NCBI RefSeq assembly: GCF_012844365.1
Contig: NZ_CP051626.1
Coordinates: forward strand, 992,001-1,056,000
Reading direction: 5' to 3'
Source of the DNA: Brevibacterium sp. 'Marine'
GTDB taxonomy: Bacteria > Actinomycetota > Actinomycetes > Actinomycetales > Brevibacteriaceae
Length of the DNA stretch: 64,000 bases
Below the pieces are notes generated by a model. The model searched no databases. It had not been told where the DNA came from and was given only the letters and a program-made list of their open reading frames with translations. How positions within the stretch are numbered: position 1 is the stretch's first letter; each line of letters opens with the position of its first letter. This document shows positions 10,565 through 18,795 of this stretch, in pieces. The position numbers were made by a program, and so were the translations under genes.

Positions 10565-11848
10565 GTGGTCATCTACCATGCCCGCGTCTTCGATACGCCG
10601 GACAACCCGTTCACCGGAGGCCGGCTGCGTTCGGCGTCCGATGTCGCCCTCGTCGTCGACGACGGGCTCATCACCTCCCGCACCGATGTCGACGCCGCCC
10701 GGGCAGCGCATCCGGACGCCGAGGTCATCGACCTCCGCGACGGTGTGCTCATCCCCGGACTCATCGACACGCACGTTCATCTGCCGCAGGTCAGGGCCAT
10801 CGGCCACCTCGGGCGGCCTCTGCTCGACTGGCTCGACCAGTGCGCCCTGCCCGAAGAGGCGAAACTCGCCGACCCGGCCTACGCGAAGGCGGTGGCCGGC
10901 GAATTCCTCACGGGTCTGATCTCGGCGGGGACCACCTCGGCGATGGTCTTCGGTTCGCACTTCGCGAGCGCCATGGACGTCTTCTTCTCCGCCGCTTCAG
11001 AATCGGGGCTGCGGATCACCTCTGGCCTGGTCACCAGCGACCGGAACCTGCCCGAGTCGCTGCTCACCGATGTGGAGCGCTCGACGAAGGAGACTCAGGC
11101 GCTCATCGACCGGTGGCACGGGAACGGACGCCTGCGCTACGCGGTGACGCCGCGGTTCTCGTTCTCCGCAGGTCCCGAGCTGCTGGCCGCCGGCGGCCGA
11201 CTCGTGGAGGAGAATCCGGGCATCTGGGTGACTTCGCACCTGAACGAGAACGTCGATGAGATCTCCGGAGTCGCGCAGATCCACCCGGAGGCTCGTGATT
11301 ATCTCGACACCTACGACCGGGCGGGACTCGTCGGTCGGCGCACGGTACTCGCGCACAACGTCCACCCGCAGGATCGGGAACTGGCACGCATGGCCGAGGC
11401 CGGGGCCGTGGCCGCGCACTGCCCGACCTCGAACTCGGCTCTGGCCAGCGGTTTCTTCCCGCTGCGCCGGCATATCGAGGCGGGCGTCCGGGTGGCTTTG
11501 GGCTCCGACGTCGGGGCGGGGACCGGGTTCAACCTGCTCAAGGAAGGGGTGCAGTCGTACTTCATGCAGCAGCTCGATCCGTCCGGGGGAGTGGCCCTGA
11601 ACTCGGCGCATCTGCTCCACTTGGCCACTGCGGCCGGTGCCGAAGCGCTCGAACTCGACGATGTCGGCGTGCTCAGCGAAGGCAAGCGCTTCGACGCCGT
11701 GCTCATCCGTCCCGCCGAGGGGCAGCCCCTGGACGTCGGCATCCGCCACGCCGCCGACGACGGCGACGCCCTGGCGACGATCTTCGCCATGGGCACCCCG
11801 GCCGACATCGCGGGCGTCTGGGTCGACGGCACCTCCCTCCACCCCTAA
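10565..11848 (+). CDS. guaD: Guanine deaminase
   Basis: Converts guanine to xanthine plus ammonia, feeding the xdhABC product just upstream. 427-residue amidohydrolase. The GTG start at 10565 follows AAGGAGAAC. Metal and substrate motifs: IPGLIDTHVHLPQ (first two His), then LLDWLDQCALPEE, which is characteristic of guanine deaminases, VTSHLNEN, a HxxNVHPQD region and LGSDVGAGTGFNLL with the metal-binding Asp. The substrate-binding NLL segment matches GuaD rather than other family members. The stop TAA at 11846-11848 forms the first bases of a dispersed palindromic element. Confidence 0.94.
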   Translation: MVIYHARVFDTPDNPFTGGRLRSASDVALVVDDGLITSRTDVDAARAAHPDAEVIDLRDGVLIPGLIDTHVHLPQVRAIGHLGRPLLDWLDQCALPEEAKLADPAYAKAVAGEFLTGLISAGTTSAMVFGSHFASAMDVFFSAASESGLRITSGLVTSDRNLPESLLTDVERSTKETQALIDRWHGNGRLRYAVTPRFSFSAGPELLAAGGRLVEENPGIWVTSHLNENVDEISGVAQIHPEARDYLDTYDRAGLVGRRTVLAHNVHPQDRELARMAEAGAVAAHCPTSNSALASGFFPLRRHIEAGVRVALGSDVGAGTGFNLLKEGVQSYFMQQLDPSGGVALNSAHLLHLATAAGAEALELDDVGVLSEGKRFDAVLIRPAEGQPLDVGIRHAADDGDALATIFAMGTPADIAGVWVDGTSLHP

Positions 11849-11914
11849 TTACTACCTGACGGCGGCCCAGCAACCTCGCGCGAGGTTGCTGGGCCGCCGT
11901 CACGTAGTTCTGGG
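11846..11914. repeat. Dispersed palindromic element family 1, copy 1 (at the guaD stop codon)
   Basis: The core 11851-11908 is a 58-base inverted repeat with one mismatch, centred on CCTCGCGCGAGG, with arms reading ACTACCTGACGGCGGCCCAG inwards. The conserved ends reach from TAATTACTACC (including the guaD TAA) to GTAGTTCTGGG. The same ~69-base element occurs at 17113-17181 and, inverted, at 18252-18321. Such a stem must fold strongly in RNA and probably ends transcription of guaD, but it lacks a U-run. The identical copies suggest a mobile or gene-converted repeat. Confidence 0.9.
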
Positions 11915-11966
11915 ACGAAGGTCTTGACGGGAACTCCATGGGCCGCTTATGCTGATTTCACGGAAT

Positions 11967-11991
11967 GGAAATACACTTCCACAATACGGAA
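11967..11991. promoter_or_regulatory. Putative IclR-family operator upstream of the glyoxylate operon (site B)
   Basis: GGAA (11967-11970), N6, TTCC (11977-11980), N7, GGAA (11988-11991): the same three-half-site spacing as site A, read on the other strand. It includes the palindrome TGGAAATACACTTCCA, which looks like a classical IclR-type box. An extra GGAA lies at 11962-11965. The site is 28 bases before the hydroxypyruvate isomerase start. Confidence 0.7.
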
Positions 11992-12018
11992 ACTAGCGGC
12001 AACTCAAAGGAGAGCTCC

Positions 12019-12843
12019 ATGTCCCAGAACTTCACCTCACCTGGCAGCTACGTCCTCAACTGCTCCACCCTGCTCACCGAACTGCCCGTTCTCGAACGCG
12101 CCCAGGCAGCGAAGGACGCCGGATTCGACGAGGTCGAATTCTGGTGGCCCTTCGACGGGAACCCGACCCCCACCTCGGCGGAGGTCGATGAGTTCATCGC
12201 CTCCCTCGAATCCGCAGGGGTCGCCCTCAAGGGCCTGAACTTCTGGGCCGGGAACATGGCCGCCGGCGACCGCGGAATGGTCTCGATCATCGGTGCCGAA
12301 GAGGACTTCGCGAAGAACGTCGACATCGTCGTCGACATCGGCCGCCGCACCGGCTGCCGCGCCTTCAACGCGCTCTACGGACTGCGCACCGACGGCCAGG
12401 ACGCGGACGCACAGGACGCCACGGCCGCCGCCAACCTGGCGCTGGCCGCCGGCAAGGTCGCCGAGATCGGCGGAACCGTCCTCGTCGAACCCGTCTCCGG
12501 GGCCGAGGCCTACCCGCTCAAGCGCTACGCCGACGCCGCCGAGGTGGTCGGACATGTCCGCGCCGACGGGCCCGAGAACATCGCCGTGCTCGCCGACCTC
12601 TACCACATGCACGTCAACGGCGACGATGTCGCGGCCGTCATCGAAGCCGAAGCCCCGAACTTCGGCCACATCCAGATCGCCGACGCCGACGGCCGCGGAG
12701 CACCCGGCACCGGATCGCTGCCGCTGCGCCAGTGGATCGACCGCGCCCTCGAGCTCGGCTACACCGGATCCGTGGCACTCGAATACAAACAGGACCGCGC
12801 CACCGCCTTCGACTGGCTCGATCGCGCCGCCCAGACCGCCTGA
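12019..12843 (+). CDS. hyi: Hydroxypyruvate isomerase family protein
   Basis: 274-residue TIM-barrel isomerase. The ATG at 12019 follows AAAGGAGAG. In glyoxylate operons this enzyme interconverts hydroxypyruvate and tartronate semialdehyde. Visible features are [13 protein letters not shown] near the N-terminus, [26 protein letters not shown] and LVEPVSG, the metal-site region [17 protein letters not shown] and the C-terminal SVALEYKQ. It is the first gene of a three-gene run with the tartronate semialdehyde reductase and gcl, as in E. coli gcl-hyi-glxR though in different order. Operator B lies directly upstream. Confidence 0.93.
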   Translation: MSQNFTSPGSYVLNCSTLLTELPVLERAQAAKDAGFDEVEFWWPFDGNPTPTSAEVDEFIASLESAGVALKGLNFWAGNMAAGDRGMVSIIGAEEDFAKNVDIVVDIGRRTGCRAFNALYGLRTDGQDADAQDATAAANLALAAGKVAEIGGTVLVEPVSGAEAYPLKRYADAAEVVGHVRADGPENIAVLADLYHMHVNGDDVAAVIEAEAPNFGHIQIADADGRGAPGTGSLPLRQWIDRALELGYTGSVALEYKQDRATAFDWLDRAAQTA

Positions 12844-12878
12844 ACCTCACCACCGACGACTCGAAGGAAACCCCCACT

Positions 12879-13766
12879 ATGTCCAAGACCATCGCATTCA
12901 TCGGACTCGGCATCATGGGCCTGCCCATGGCCAAGAACCTCATCAACGCCGGATTCGACGTCCGCGGCTTCAACCGCACCCCGGCCAAGGCCGACGCCCT
13001 CGCCGAGGCGGGAGGCAGTGCCGCCGCCACCATCGCCGAGGCGGTGGACGGGGCCGATGTCATCATCACCATGGTTCCCGACTCGCCCGACGTCGAAGCC
13101 GTGCTGACCGGCGACGACGGAATCCTCGCCCACGCCTCAGCCGGGGCCACCTGGATCGACTTCTCCACCATCCGTCCCGATGTGGCCACCGAACTGGCGG
13201 CCCAGGCCAAGGACGCCGGTCTCAAACCCCTCGATGCGCCCGTCTCCGGAGGCGAACCCGGAGCCATCGACGGCGTCCTGTCGATCATGGTCGGCGGAGA
13301 CCAGGCCGACTTCGACGCCGCGGCCGATGTCTTCGACGCCGTCGGCAAGACCATCGTCCTCGTCGGCCCCTCAGGCGCCGGCCAGACCGTCAAGGCCGCG
13401 AACCAGCTCATGGTCGCCGGCAATATCGGACTCCTTGCCGAGGCCGTCGTCTTCCTCGAAGCCTATGGAGTCGAAACGAGTGCGGCACTGCAGGTCCTCG
13501 GCGGGGGACTGGCCGGGTCCAAGGTGCTCGATCAGAAGGGGCAGAAGATGCTCGACCGCTCCTTCGACCCCGGATTCCGGCTCGAACTCCACCACAAGGA
13601 CATGGGCATCGTCACCGCCGCCGCCCGCGAGGCAGGAGTGGCGATCCCGCTCGGCGCCACGGTCGCCCAGCTCGTCGCCGCAACCGTGCAGCAGGGCAAC
13701 GGAGGACTCGACCATTCGGGTCTCTTCACCGTCATCGAGGCCCTCTCAGGCACAAACGAGAACTGA
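12879..13766 (+). CDS. glxR: 2-hydroxy-3-oxopropionate (tartronate semialdehyde) reductase
   Basis: Reduces tartronate semialdehyde, the Gcl product, to D-glycerate using NAD(P)H. 295-residue beta-hydroxyacid dehydrogenase. The N-terminal Rossmann motif is [16 protein letters not shown], the substrate-binding signature is [10 protein letters not shown], and the catalytic Lys lies in [13 protein letters not shown]. The C-terminal helical domain contains [15 protein letters not shown]. The start at 12879 has GAAGGAAA upstream. It sits 35 bases after hyi and 86 bases before gcl. The glycerate product would be used by the glycerate kinase at 18792-19985. Confidence 0.94.
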   Translation: MSKTIAFIGLGIMGLPMAKNLINAGFDVRGFNRTPAKADALAEAGGSAAATIAEAVDGADVIITMVPDSPDVEAVLTGDDGILAHASAGATWIDFSTIRPDVATELAAQAKDAGLKPLDAPVSGGEPGAIDGVLSIMVGGDQADFDAAADVFDAVGKTIVLVGPSGAGQTVKAANQLMVAGNIGLLAEAVVFLEAYGVETSAALQVLGGGLAGSKVLDQKGQKMLDRSFDPGFRLELHHKDMGIVTAAAREAGVAIPLGATVAQLVAATVQQGNGGLDHSGLFTVIEALSGTNEN

Positions 13767-13852
13767 ACGACCGCCTCGGCGATTTCCCACCGCCCCACCA
13801 CGAACCGAGCCGGCGACAGCGTCGTCGTCGGCTCCAGAACAAAGGACGAACA

Positions 13853-15646
13853 ATGACACGCATGCGCGCAGTCGACGCCGTTGTGCTCATCCTCGAGAAG
13901 GAAGGCGCCACCGAGACCTTCGGGCTGCCGGGAGCGGCGATCAACCCGCTGTATTCGGCGATGAGGGCCCACGGCGGAATCCGCCACACCCTGGCCCGGC
14001 ACGTCGAGGGAGCCTCGCATATGGCCGATGGCTACACCCGTTCGGCACCGGGCAACATCGGAGTCTGCCTGGGCACCTCGGGCCCGGCAGGGACGGACAT
14101 GATCACCGGCCTCTACGCCGCGGCCGCCGACTCCCAGCCGATCCTGTGCATCACCGGCCAGGCTCCCGTGGCCGTGCTCGACAAGGAGGACTTCCAGGCC
14201 GTCGACATCGCCTCGATCGCGAAACCGGTGACGAAGATGGCAAAGACGGTGCTCGAAGCCGGACAGGTGCCCGGCGTCTTCCAGACGGCGTTCCAGCTCA
14301 TGCGCTCGGCCCGCCCCGGTCCCGTGCTCATCGACCTGCCCATCGACGTGCAGCAGACCGAGATCGACTTCGACATCGACACCTACGAACCGCTCGCACC
14401 CGCGAAGCCTGCGGCCACCGCAGCGCAGGCAGAGAAGATCCTCGACCTCATCGCCGAGGCGGAGCACCCGATCATCATCGCCGGCGGCGGAATCATCAAT
14501 GCCGATGCCGCCGACCGGCTCGTCGAATTCGCCGAGCTCACCTCCATCCCGGTCTCGCCGACCCTGATGGGCTGGGGTGCGATCCCCGATGACCACCCGT
14601 TGGCCGCGGGCATGGTCGGAATCCAGACGCACGTGCGCTACGGAAACGCGTCCTTCCTCGAATCCGATCTCGTCATCGGCATCGGCAACCGCTGGGCCAA
14701 TCGCCACACGGGGAACCTCGAGGTCTATCGCAAGGGTCGGAAGTTCGTTCACATCGACATCGAACCCACCCAGATCGGACGCGTCTTCGCCCCCGACTTC
14801 GGAGTCGCCTCCGACGCCGGTGCCGCGCTCGATGCGCTGCTGGCGGCGGCGCGTTCGCGGTCGGGCGGACTGCCGGACTTCACCGGCTGGGCCGGCGAAT
14901 GCACGGCACGGAAAGCGACCGAACATCGGAAGACGAACTTCACCGAGGTGCCGATCAAACCACAGCGCGTCTACCAGGAGATGAACCAAGCCTTCGGCAA
15001 GGACGTCACCTATGTCTCGACGATCGGCCTCAGCCAGATCGCCGGCGCTCAGATGCTCCACGTCTACCGTCCCCGGCACTGGATCAACGCTGGTCAGGCC
15101 GGACCCCTGGGCTGGACCGGGCCTGCAGCGCTCGGCGTGGCCAAGGGCAAGCCCGGCGAGACCGTCGTGGCTCTGTCCGGCGACTACGACTTCCAGTTCA
15201 TGATCGAAGAGCTCGCCGTCGGTGCGCAGCACAAGATCCCCTATGTCCACGTCGTCGTCAACAACTCCTACCTCGGTCTCATCCGCCAGTCCCAGCGCGG
15301 TTTCGAGATGGACTACGAGGTGTCGCTGGCATTCGAGAACATCAACACCGCCGGTTCCGCATCGTCGGGATACGGCGTCGACCATGTGGCCGTGGCCCAG
15401 GGGCTCGGGTGCAAGGCGCTGCGGGTCGAGGATCCCGAGCTCATCGGCGAAGGGCTGCGCGTGGCCAAGGAGCTCATGGACGAACACCAGGTTCCCGTGG
15501 TCGTCGAAGTCATCCTCGAACGCGTCACGAACATCTCGATGGGCACCGCCCTCGATCAGATCAACGAGTTCGAGACGCTCGCCCAGACTCCGGCCGACGC
15601 TCCGAGCGCGCTGATCCCGATGGGCGAACTGGCCGCAGCGAAATAG
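13853..15646 (+). CDS. gcl: Glyoxylate carboligase (tartronate-semialdehyde synthase)
   Basis: ThDP- and FAD-dependent enzyme that condenses two glyoxylates to tartronate semialdehyde and CO2. 597 residues (E. coli Gcl 593). The hallmark of this family is visible: valine at position 51 ([17 protein letters not shown]), where other ThDP enzymes have the activating glutamate. The ThDP GDG-type motif is [14 protein letters not shown], with [15 protein letters not shown] closing it. The start at 13853 follows AAAGGACG. An in-frame open region extends upstream through glxR and is not part of the gene. The downstream 112-base gap contains a short GGGCC/GGCCC stem. Confidence 0.97.
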   Translation: MTRMRAVDAVVLILEKEGATETFGLPGAAINPLYSAMRAHGGIRHTLARHVEGASHMADGYTRSAPGNIGVCLGTSGPAGTDMITGLYAAAADSQPILCITGQAPVAVLDKEDFQAVDIASIAKPVTKMAKTVLEAGQVPGVFQTAFQLMRSARPGPVLIDLPIDVQQTEIDFDIDTYEPLAPAKPAATAAQAEKILDLIAEAEHPIIIAGGGIINADAADRLVEFAELTSIPVSPTLMGWGAIPDDHPLAAGMVGIQTHVRYGNASFLESDLVIGIGNRWANRHTGNLEVYRKGRKFVHIDIEPTQIGRVFAPDFGVASDAGAALDALLAAARSRSGGLPDFTGWAGECTARKATEHRKTNFTEVPIKPQRVYQEMNQAFGKDVTYVSTIGLSQIAGAQMLHVYRPRHWINAGQAGPLGWTGPAALGVAKGKPGETVVALSGDYDFQFMIEELAVGAQHKIPYVHVVVNNSYLGLIRQSQRGFEMDYEVSLAFENINTAGSASSGYGVDHVAVAQGLGCKALRVEDPELIGEGLRVAKELMDEHQVPVVVEVILERVTNISMGTALDQINEFETLAQTPADAPSALIPMGELAAAK

Positions 15647-15758
15647 GCGGGGTCGAACCCGCCGGAGGGCTGGGCCGAACGGCCCGAGCCGAGTAGGCTA
15701 GAACGGTATACCGAAACTGCATTCACCGGCCCTCAGGGGCGCGCGACCGAGGAGGAAC

Positions 15759-17114
15759 ATGAGCAACGACGCCGACTTCGACCTGATCATCCATGCCGCG
15801 AAGGCTCTGCTGCCCGAGGGCATCGAGCCGGCGACGGTCGGGGTCAGGGACGGGAAGATCGCCGAGATCGCCCGCGGTGGACAGGATCTGGGCACGGCCG
15901 CCTCGGCGGGGGTCGACGTCATCGAGATCGGGGATGATCAGGTGCTGCTGCCCGGTCTCGTCGACTCCCACGTTCACGTCAACGATCCCGGTCGCGCCGA
16001 GTGGGAGGGCTTCGCCAGCGCCACCCGCGCGGCCGCAGCCGGGGGAGTGACGACGATCGTCGACATGCCGCTGAACTCCCTGCCGCCGACGGTCGACGTC
16101 GCGGCCCTGGAGACCAAGCGGGCTGTCGCTGAGCCCAAGGCCTTCGTCGACGTCGGCTTCTGGGGCGGGGCGATTCCTGGCAACACCGCGGATCTGCGGC
16201 CCCTGCACGACGCGGGCGTCTACGGGTTCAAATGCTTCCTCGAGGACTCCGGCGTCGAGGAGTTCCCGCCGCTGGAACCGGCGGAGATGAAGGCGGACAT
16301 GGCCGAGATCGCTTCCTTCGACGGAATGCTCATCGTCCATGCCGAGGACCACGAGGTGATGACCTCGGCGCCGAAGAACTCGGGTCCGAAGTTCGCCGAC
16401 TTCCTCGCCACGCGCCCCCGCGAGGCCGAGAACGTCGCGATCGCCCGCGTCATCGACGCTGCCCGGGAGACCGGGGCCCGGGCGCACATCCTGCACCTGT
16501 CCTCGGCGGATGCGCTGGGGCAGATCGCCGCGGCCAAGGCCGAGGGCATCAAGCTCACCGTCGAGACCTGCCCGCACTACCTCGTCTTCACCGCCGAGGA
16601 GATCCCGGACGGGGCGACGACGCACAAGTGCTGCCCGCCGATCCGTGAGGAATCGAACCGGGAGGCGCTGTGGCAGGGGCTCATCGACGGCACGATCGAC
16701 TGCATCGTCTCCGACCACTCGCCCTCGACGGCCGAACTCAAACTGCTCGACACAGGCGATTTCGGTGCGGCGTGGGGCGGGATCTCGTCGCTGCAGCTGG
16801 GACTCTCGCTCGTGTGGACCGAAGCCGCGAAGCGCGGAATCGAGCTCGCCGAGGTGGTCCGCTGGATGTCCGCGGCTCCGGCGGCCGTGGCTCGGGTCGA
16901 AGGCAAGGGTTCGATCGCCGAGGGCAATGACGCGGACTTCGCCGTCTTCGCCCCCGACGACGAGTGGACGGTGCGGGCCACGGAACTCTGGCACCGCAAC
17001 CAGATCAGCGCGTACGACACCCGCACCGTCCGCGGTCGTGTGACGCGAACGGTGCTGCGCGGAGCCCCGGTCGACTTCGAGACCCCCGCGGGCCGCCTCC
17101 TAAAAGCCCGCTGA
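15759..17114 (+). CDS. allB: Allantoinase
   Basis: Hydrolyses allantoin to allantoate. 451-residue cyclic amidohydrolase. Metal-binding motif DSHVHVNDPGR near the N-terminus, GGVTTIVDMPLNSLPP (allantoinase signature), GFKCFL with the lysine that is carbamylated in the family, IVHAEDHEV, HILHLSS, ETCPHYL and DHSPS with the last metal Asp. These separate it from dihydroorotase and hydantoinase. The start at 15759 has GAGGAAC upstream. Its TGA abuts the second copy of palindromic element 1. A short CGGTATACCG palindrome at about 15704-15713 lies in its promoter region but does not match the island's main operator. Confidence 0.95.
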   Translation: MSNDADFDLIIHAAKALLPEGIEPATVGVRDGKIAEIARGGQDLGTAASAGVDVIEIGDDQVLLPGLVDSHVHVNDPGRAEWEGFASATRAAAAGGVTTIVDMPLNSLPPTVDVAALETKRAVAEPKAFVDVGFWGGAIPGNTADLRPLHDAGVYGFKCFLEDSGVEEFPPLEPAEMKADMAEIASFDGMLIVHAEDHEVMTSAPKNSGPKFADFLATRPREAENVAIARVIDAARETGARAHILHLSSADALGQIAAAKAEGIKLTVETCPHYLVFTAEEIPDGATTHKCCPPIREESNREALWQGLIDGTIDCIVSDHSPSTAELKLLDTGDFGAAWGGISSLQLGLSLVWTEAAKRGIELAEVVRWMSAAPAAVARVEGKGSIAEGNDADFAVFAPDDEWTVRATELWHRNQISAYDTRTVRGRVTRTVLRGAPVDFETPAGRLLKAR

Positions 17115-17181
17115 ATTACTACCCGACGGCGGCCCAGCAACCTCGCGCGAGGTTGCTGGGCCGCCGTCGGGTAGTTCCGGG
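17113..17181. repeat. Dispersed palindromic element family 1, copy 2 (at the allB stop codon)
   Basis: The core 17118-17175 is a perfect 58-base inverted repeat, the same sequence as copy 1 except for a C/G change in each arm (ACTACCCGACGG). That compensated pair change keeps the stem intact, so the structure is under selection or recently converted. It begins inside the allB stop codon region (TGAATTACTACC) and ends with GTAGTTCCGGG. Confidence 0.92.
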
Positions 17182-17231
17182 GAGAAGTTATCCACAGATT
17201 GCGCCCACATATTGTGCTTTGATGATGAGTA

Positions 17232-18248
17232 GTGCAATTTGGTTTCATGTACTTAAGTATGACGACTCAAAAGCTCTATCGGCTCGGGTTCACCAAAGAC
17301 GAGATCCGGCGCGGGGAGAAGTGCTGTCTCGAACGCGTAGCGCGAGGACGATATGTGGCCACCGGCTCCTGCGCGGATGCGCGACATGAGCCGATCTGGG
17401 CGGCTCTGACCGAAGCCGACTTCGAGGAATTCGGCTACCAGGGCGATATGCGCGATGAGATCGAACCCCTGAGAGTGCTCATCCGCACGCGGGCCGAGAA
17501 GATCCACACCGCATCGGGGCGATGGCGGGTGACGAAAGGGCGCGAGGTCTTCTCCCATCTGTCGGCGGCACTCATCCACGAGCTCCCGATCGCCTATCCG
17601 GGTGAGATGAGGGTGGAGGTGTTCCGGCCGAACGTCAGTCGCAAGTACCGGCACCTCTATGTGCGCAATCGCGAGATTCCGTCCGCGCATCGGAAGATGG
17701 TCGGCATCTATGCGGTGACGACGATGGAGCGCACGCTCATCGACATCGCCCGGGACTACGCGCCAGACGTGTCCGTGCCGATGCTCGACGAGGTGATCCG
17801 CCGGCGGCGCACCACGCGTTTCCGCATCGAAGCGGTGCTCGCCGAATGCCCCGAATCCCGCGGAGACGCCGCGGTGCTGCGTGCTCTCGACCTCACCGAC
17901 GGCAGGCGCGAAGCCCCCTCGGAGTCGATCGCCGCGGTGCGGTTCTTCGAACACGGCATCTCCGGATTCGAACCGCAGGTGGAGTTCTTCGGCCACCTCG
18001 GCGAGGTCATCGCCCGCGTCGACTTCTGCAACCACGACGCCCGACTCATCGTCGAGATCGACGGGATGGAGAAGTACACGATGGACGGCCGCACGTCCCG
18101 TGAGAGTCTCGCCGCGGAGAAGGCGCGCGAAGCAGCGCTCGAGGCCCGGGGGTACAAGATCATACGCCTGACCTTCGGAGACCTGTTCCGCACCGCGCCG
18201 TTCGAACGCATCCTCGGGACCCTCGCCGCCCGTCTGCGCACCGGATGA
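17232..18248 (+). CDS. DUF559/AbiEi-like protein with a Vsr-type endonuclease fold C-terminus, function unknown
   Basis: About 338 residues. The start is unsure: GTG 17232 and ATGs at 17247 and 17259 (MTTQKLYRLGF) are all in frame and none has a clear ribosome-binding site. The N-terminal region (LGFTKDEIRRGEKCCLERVARGRYV) resembles the antitoxin-like winged helix of AbiEi-type proteins. The C-terminal ~100 residues (ARVDFCNHDARLIVEIDG, then YKIIRLTFGDLF) match the DUF559 PD-(D/E)xK-like fold with D and E-I-D residues. Such genes are common orphans in actinobacteria, and no toxin partner is next to it. It is unrelated to purine breakdown and lies between two copies of palindromic element 1, which suggests insertion as a cassette. 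Its 5' region is more AT-rich than its neighbours. Confidence 0.75.
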   Translation: MQFGFMYLSMTTQKLYRLGFTKDEIRRGEKCCLERVARGRYVATGSCADARHEPIWAALTEADFEEFGYQGDMRDEIEPLRVLIRTRAEKIHTASGRWRVTKGREVFSHLSAALIHELPIAYPGEMRVEVFRPNVSRKYRHLYVRNREIPSAHRKMVGIYAVTTMERTLIDIARDYAPDVSVPMLDEVIRRRRTTRFRIEAVLAECPESRGDAAVLRALDLTDGRREAPSESIAAVRFFEHGISGFEPQVEFFGHLGEVIARVDFCNHDARLIVEIDGMEKYTMDGRTSRESLAAEKAREAALEARGYKIIRLTFGDLFRTAPFERILGTLAARLRTG

Positions 18249-18251
18249 TGC

Positions 18252-18321
18252 GCCCAGAAGCACCTGACGGCGGCCCAGCAACCTCGCGCGAGGTTGCTGG
18301 GCCGCCGTCAGGTAGTAATTA
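18252..18321. repeat. Dispersed palindromic element family 1, copy 3 (inverted; at the bcp stop codon)
   Basis: The core 18262-18313 is a 52-base perfect inverted repeat with the same centre as the other copies. The element lies in reverse orientation relative to copies 1 and 2, so that its TAATTACTACC end coincides with the TAA stop (18319-18321) of the minus-strand peroxiredoxin gene. It separates two convergent genes and should act on both transcripts. One arm end has diverged (GTGCTTCTGGG instead of GTAGTTCTGGG). Confidence 0.92.
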
Positions 18322-18795
18322 GAGGAGCTGGGTGCGGAGGCGGGCGACGTGGCCGCGGGCGTCGACGTTGTACTCGGCGTGGGTGAGCGTGCCGTCGGCG
18401 CCGATGACGAAGGTCGAGCGCTGAGTGCCCTGGAACGTGTGCTCCCCGATCGTCTTCTGCCCGTAGCTGCCGTAGGCCTTCGCCACCGCAGCGCCCGGGT
18501 CGGAGAGCAGCGAAAACGTCAGTCCCTCCTCGGCGGCGAATTCCTTGAGCGATTCGGTGTCGTCGGGGGAGACTCCGAGGACCTCGAAGCCGGCGGCCGC
18601 CAGGGCAGAGAGATTGTCCCGGAAATCGCAGGCCTCCGTCGTGCAGCCCGGCGATGCCGCCTTCGGGTAGAAGTAGAGGATGACGCTGCGGCCGGCGAAG
18701 TCGTCCTTCGAGACGGTCCGTCCCTCGGCGTCGGTGAGCGTGAAGTCGGGAGCGATGTCTCCGACGGTGAGCTGAGTCTGAATGGTCGTGGTCAT
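18319..18795 (-). CDS. bcp: Thioredoxin-dependent peroxiredoxin, Bcp/PrxQ type
   Basis: Reduces H2O2 and organic hydroperoxides. 158 residues. The start at 18795 has GAAAGGACG upstream and overlaps the glycerate kinase stop by four bases (ATGA). Motifs: PDFTLTDAEGRTVS, YFYPKAASPGCTTEACDFRD with peroxidatic C51 and resolving C56 (the CxxxxC pattern of PrxQ), and QRSTFVIGADGTL. The coupling to glxK places a peroxidase in the purine island, where urate oxidase at 21152-22036 makes H2O2. That functional link is inference from position. Confidence 0.94.
   Translation of the reverse strand: MTTTIQTQLTVGDIAPDFTLTDAEGRTVSKDDFAGRSVILYFYPKAASPGCTTEACDFRDNLSALAAAGFEVLGVSPDDTESLKEFAAEEGLTFSLLSDPGAAVAKAYGSYGQKTIGEHTFQGTQRSTFVIGADGTLTHAEYNVDARGHVARLRTQLL

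Noticed and set aside
12293..13852. Long open frame in phase with and upstream of gcl
   Set aside because: It overlaps hyi and glxR out of frame and is Arg/Pro/Ser-rich. Gcl's conserved N-terminus begins at 13853 with its own ribosome site.
15703..15713. CGGTATACCG before allB as another copy of the island operator
   Set aside because: It is palindromic but lacks TTCC/GGAA half-sites and the N6/N7 spacing, so I do not group it with sites A-E.
11846..18321. Integron attC sites as an explanation for the palindromic elements
   Set aside because: The elements are almost perfectly symmetrical with no R'/R'' boxes or unpaired bulged bases, and no integrase gene is present in the window.
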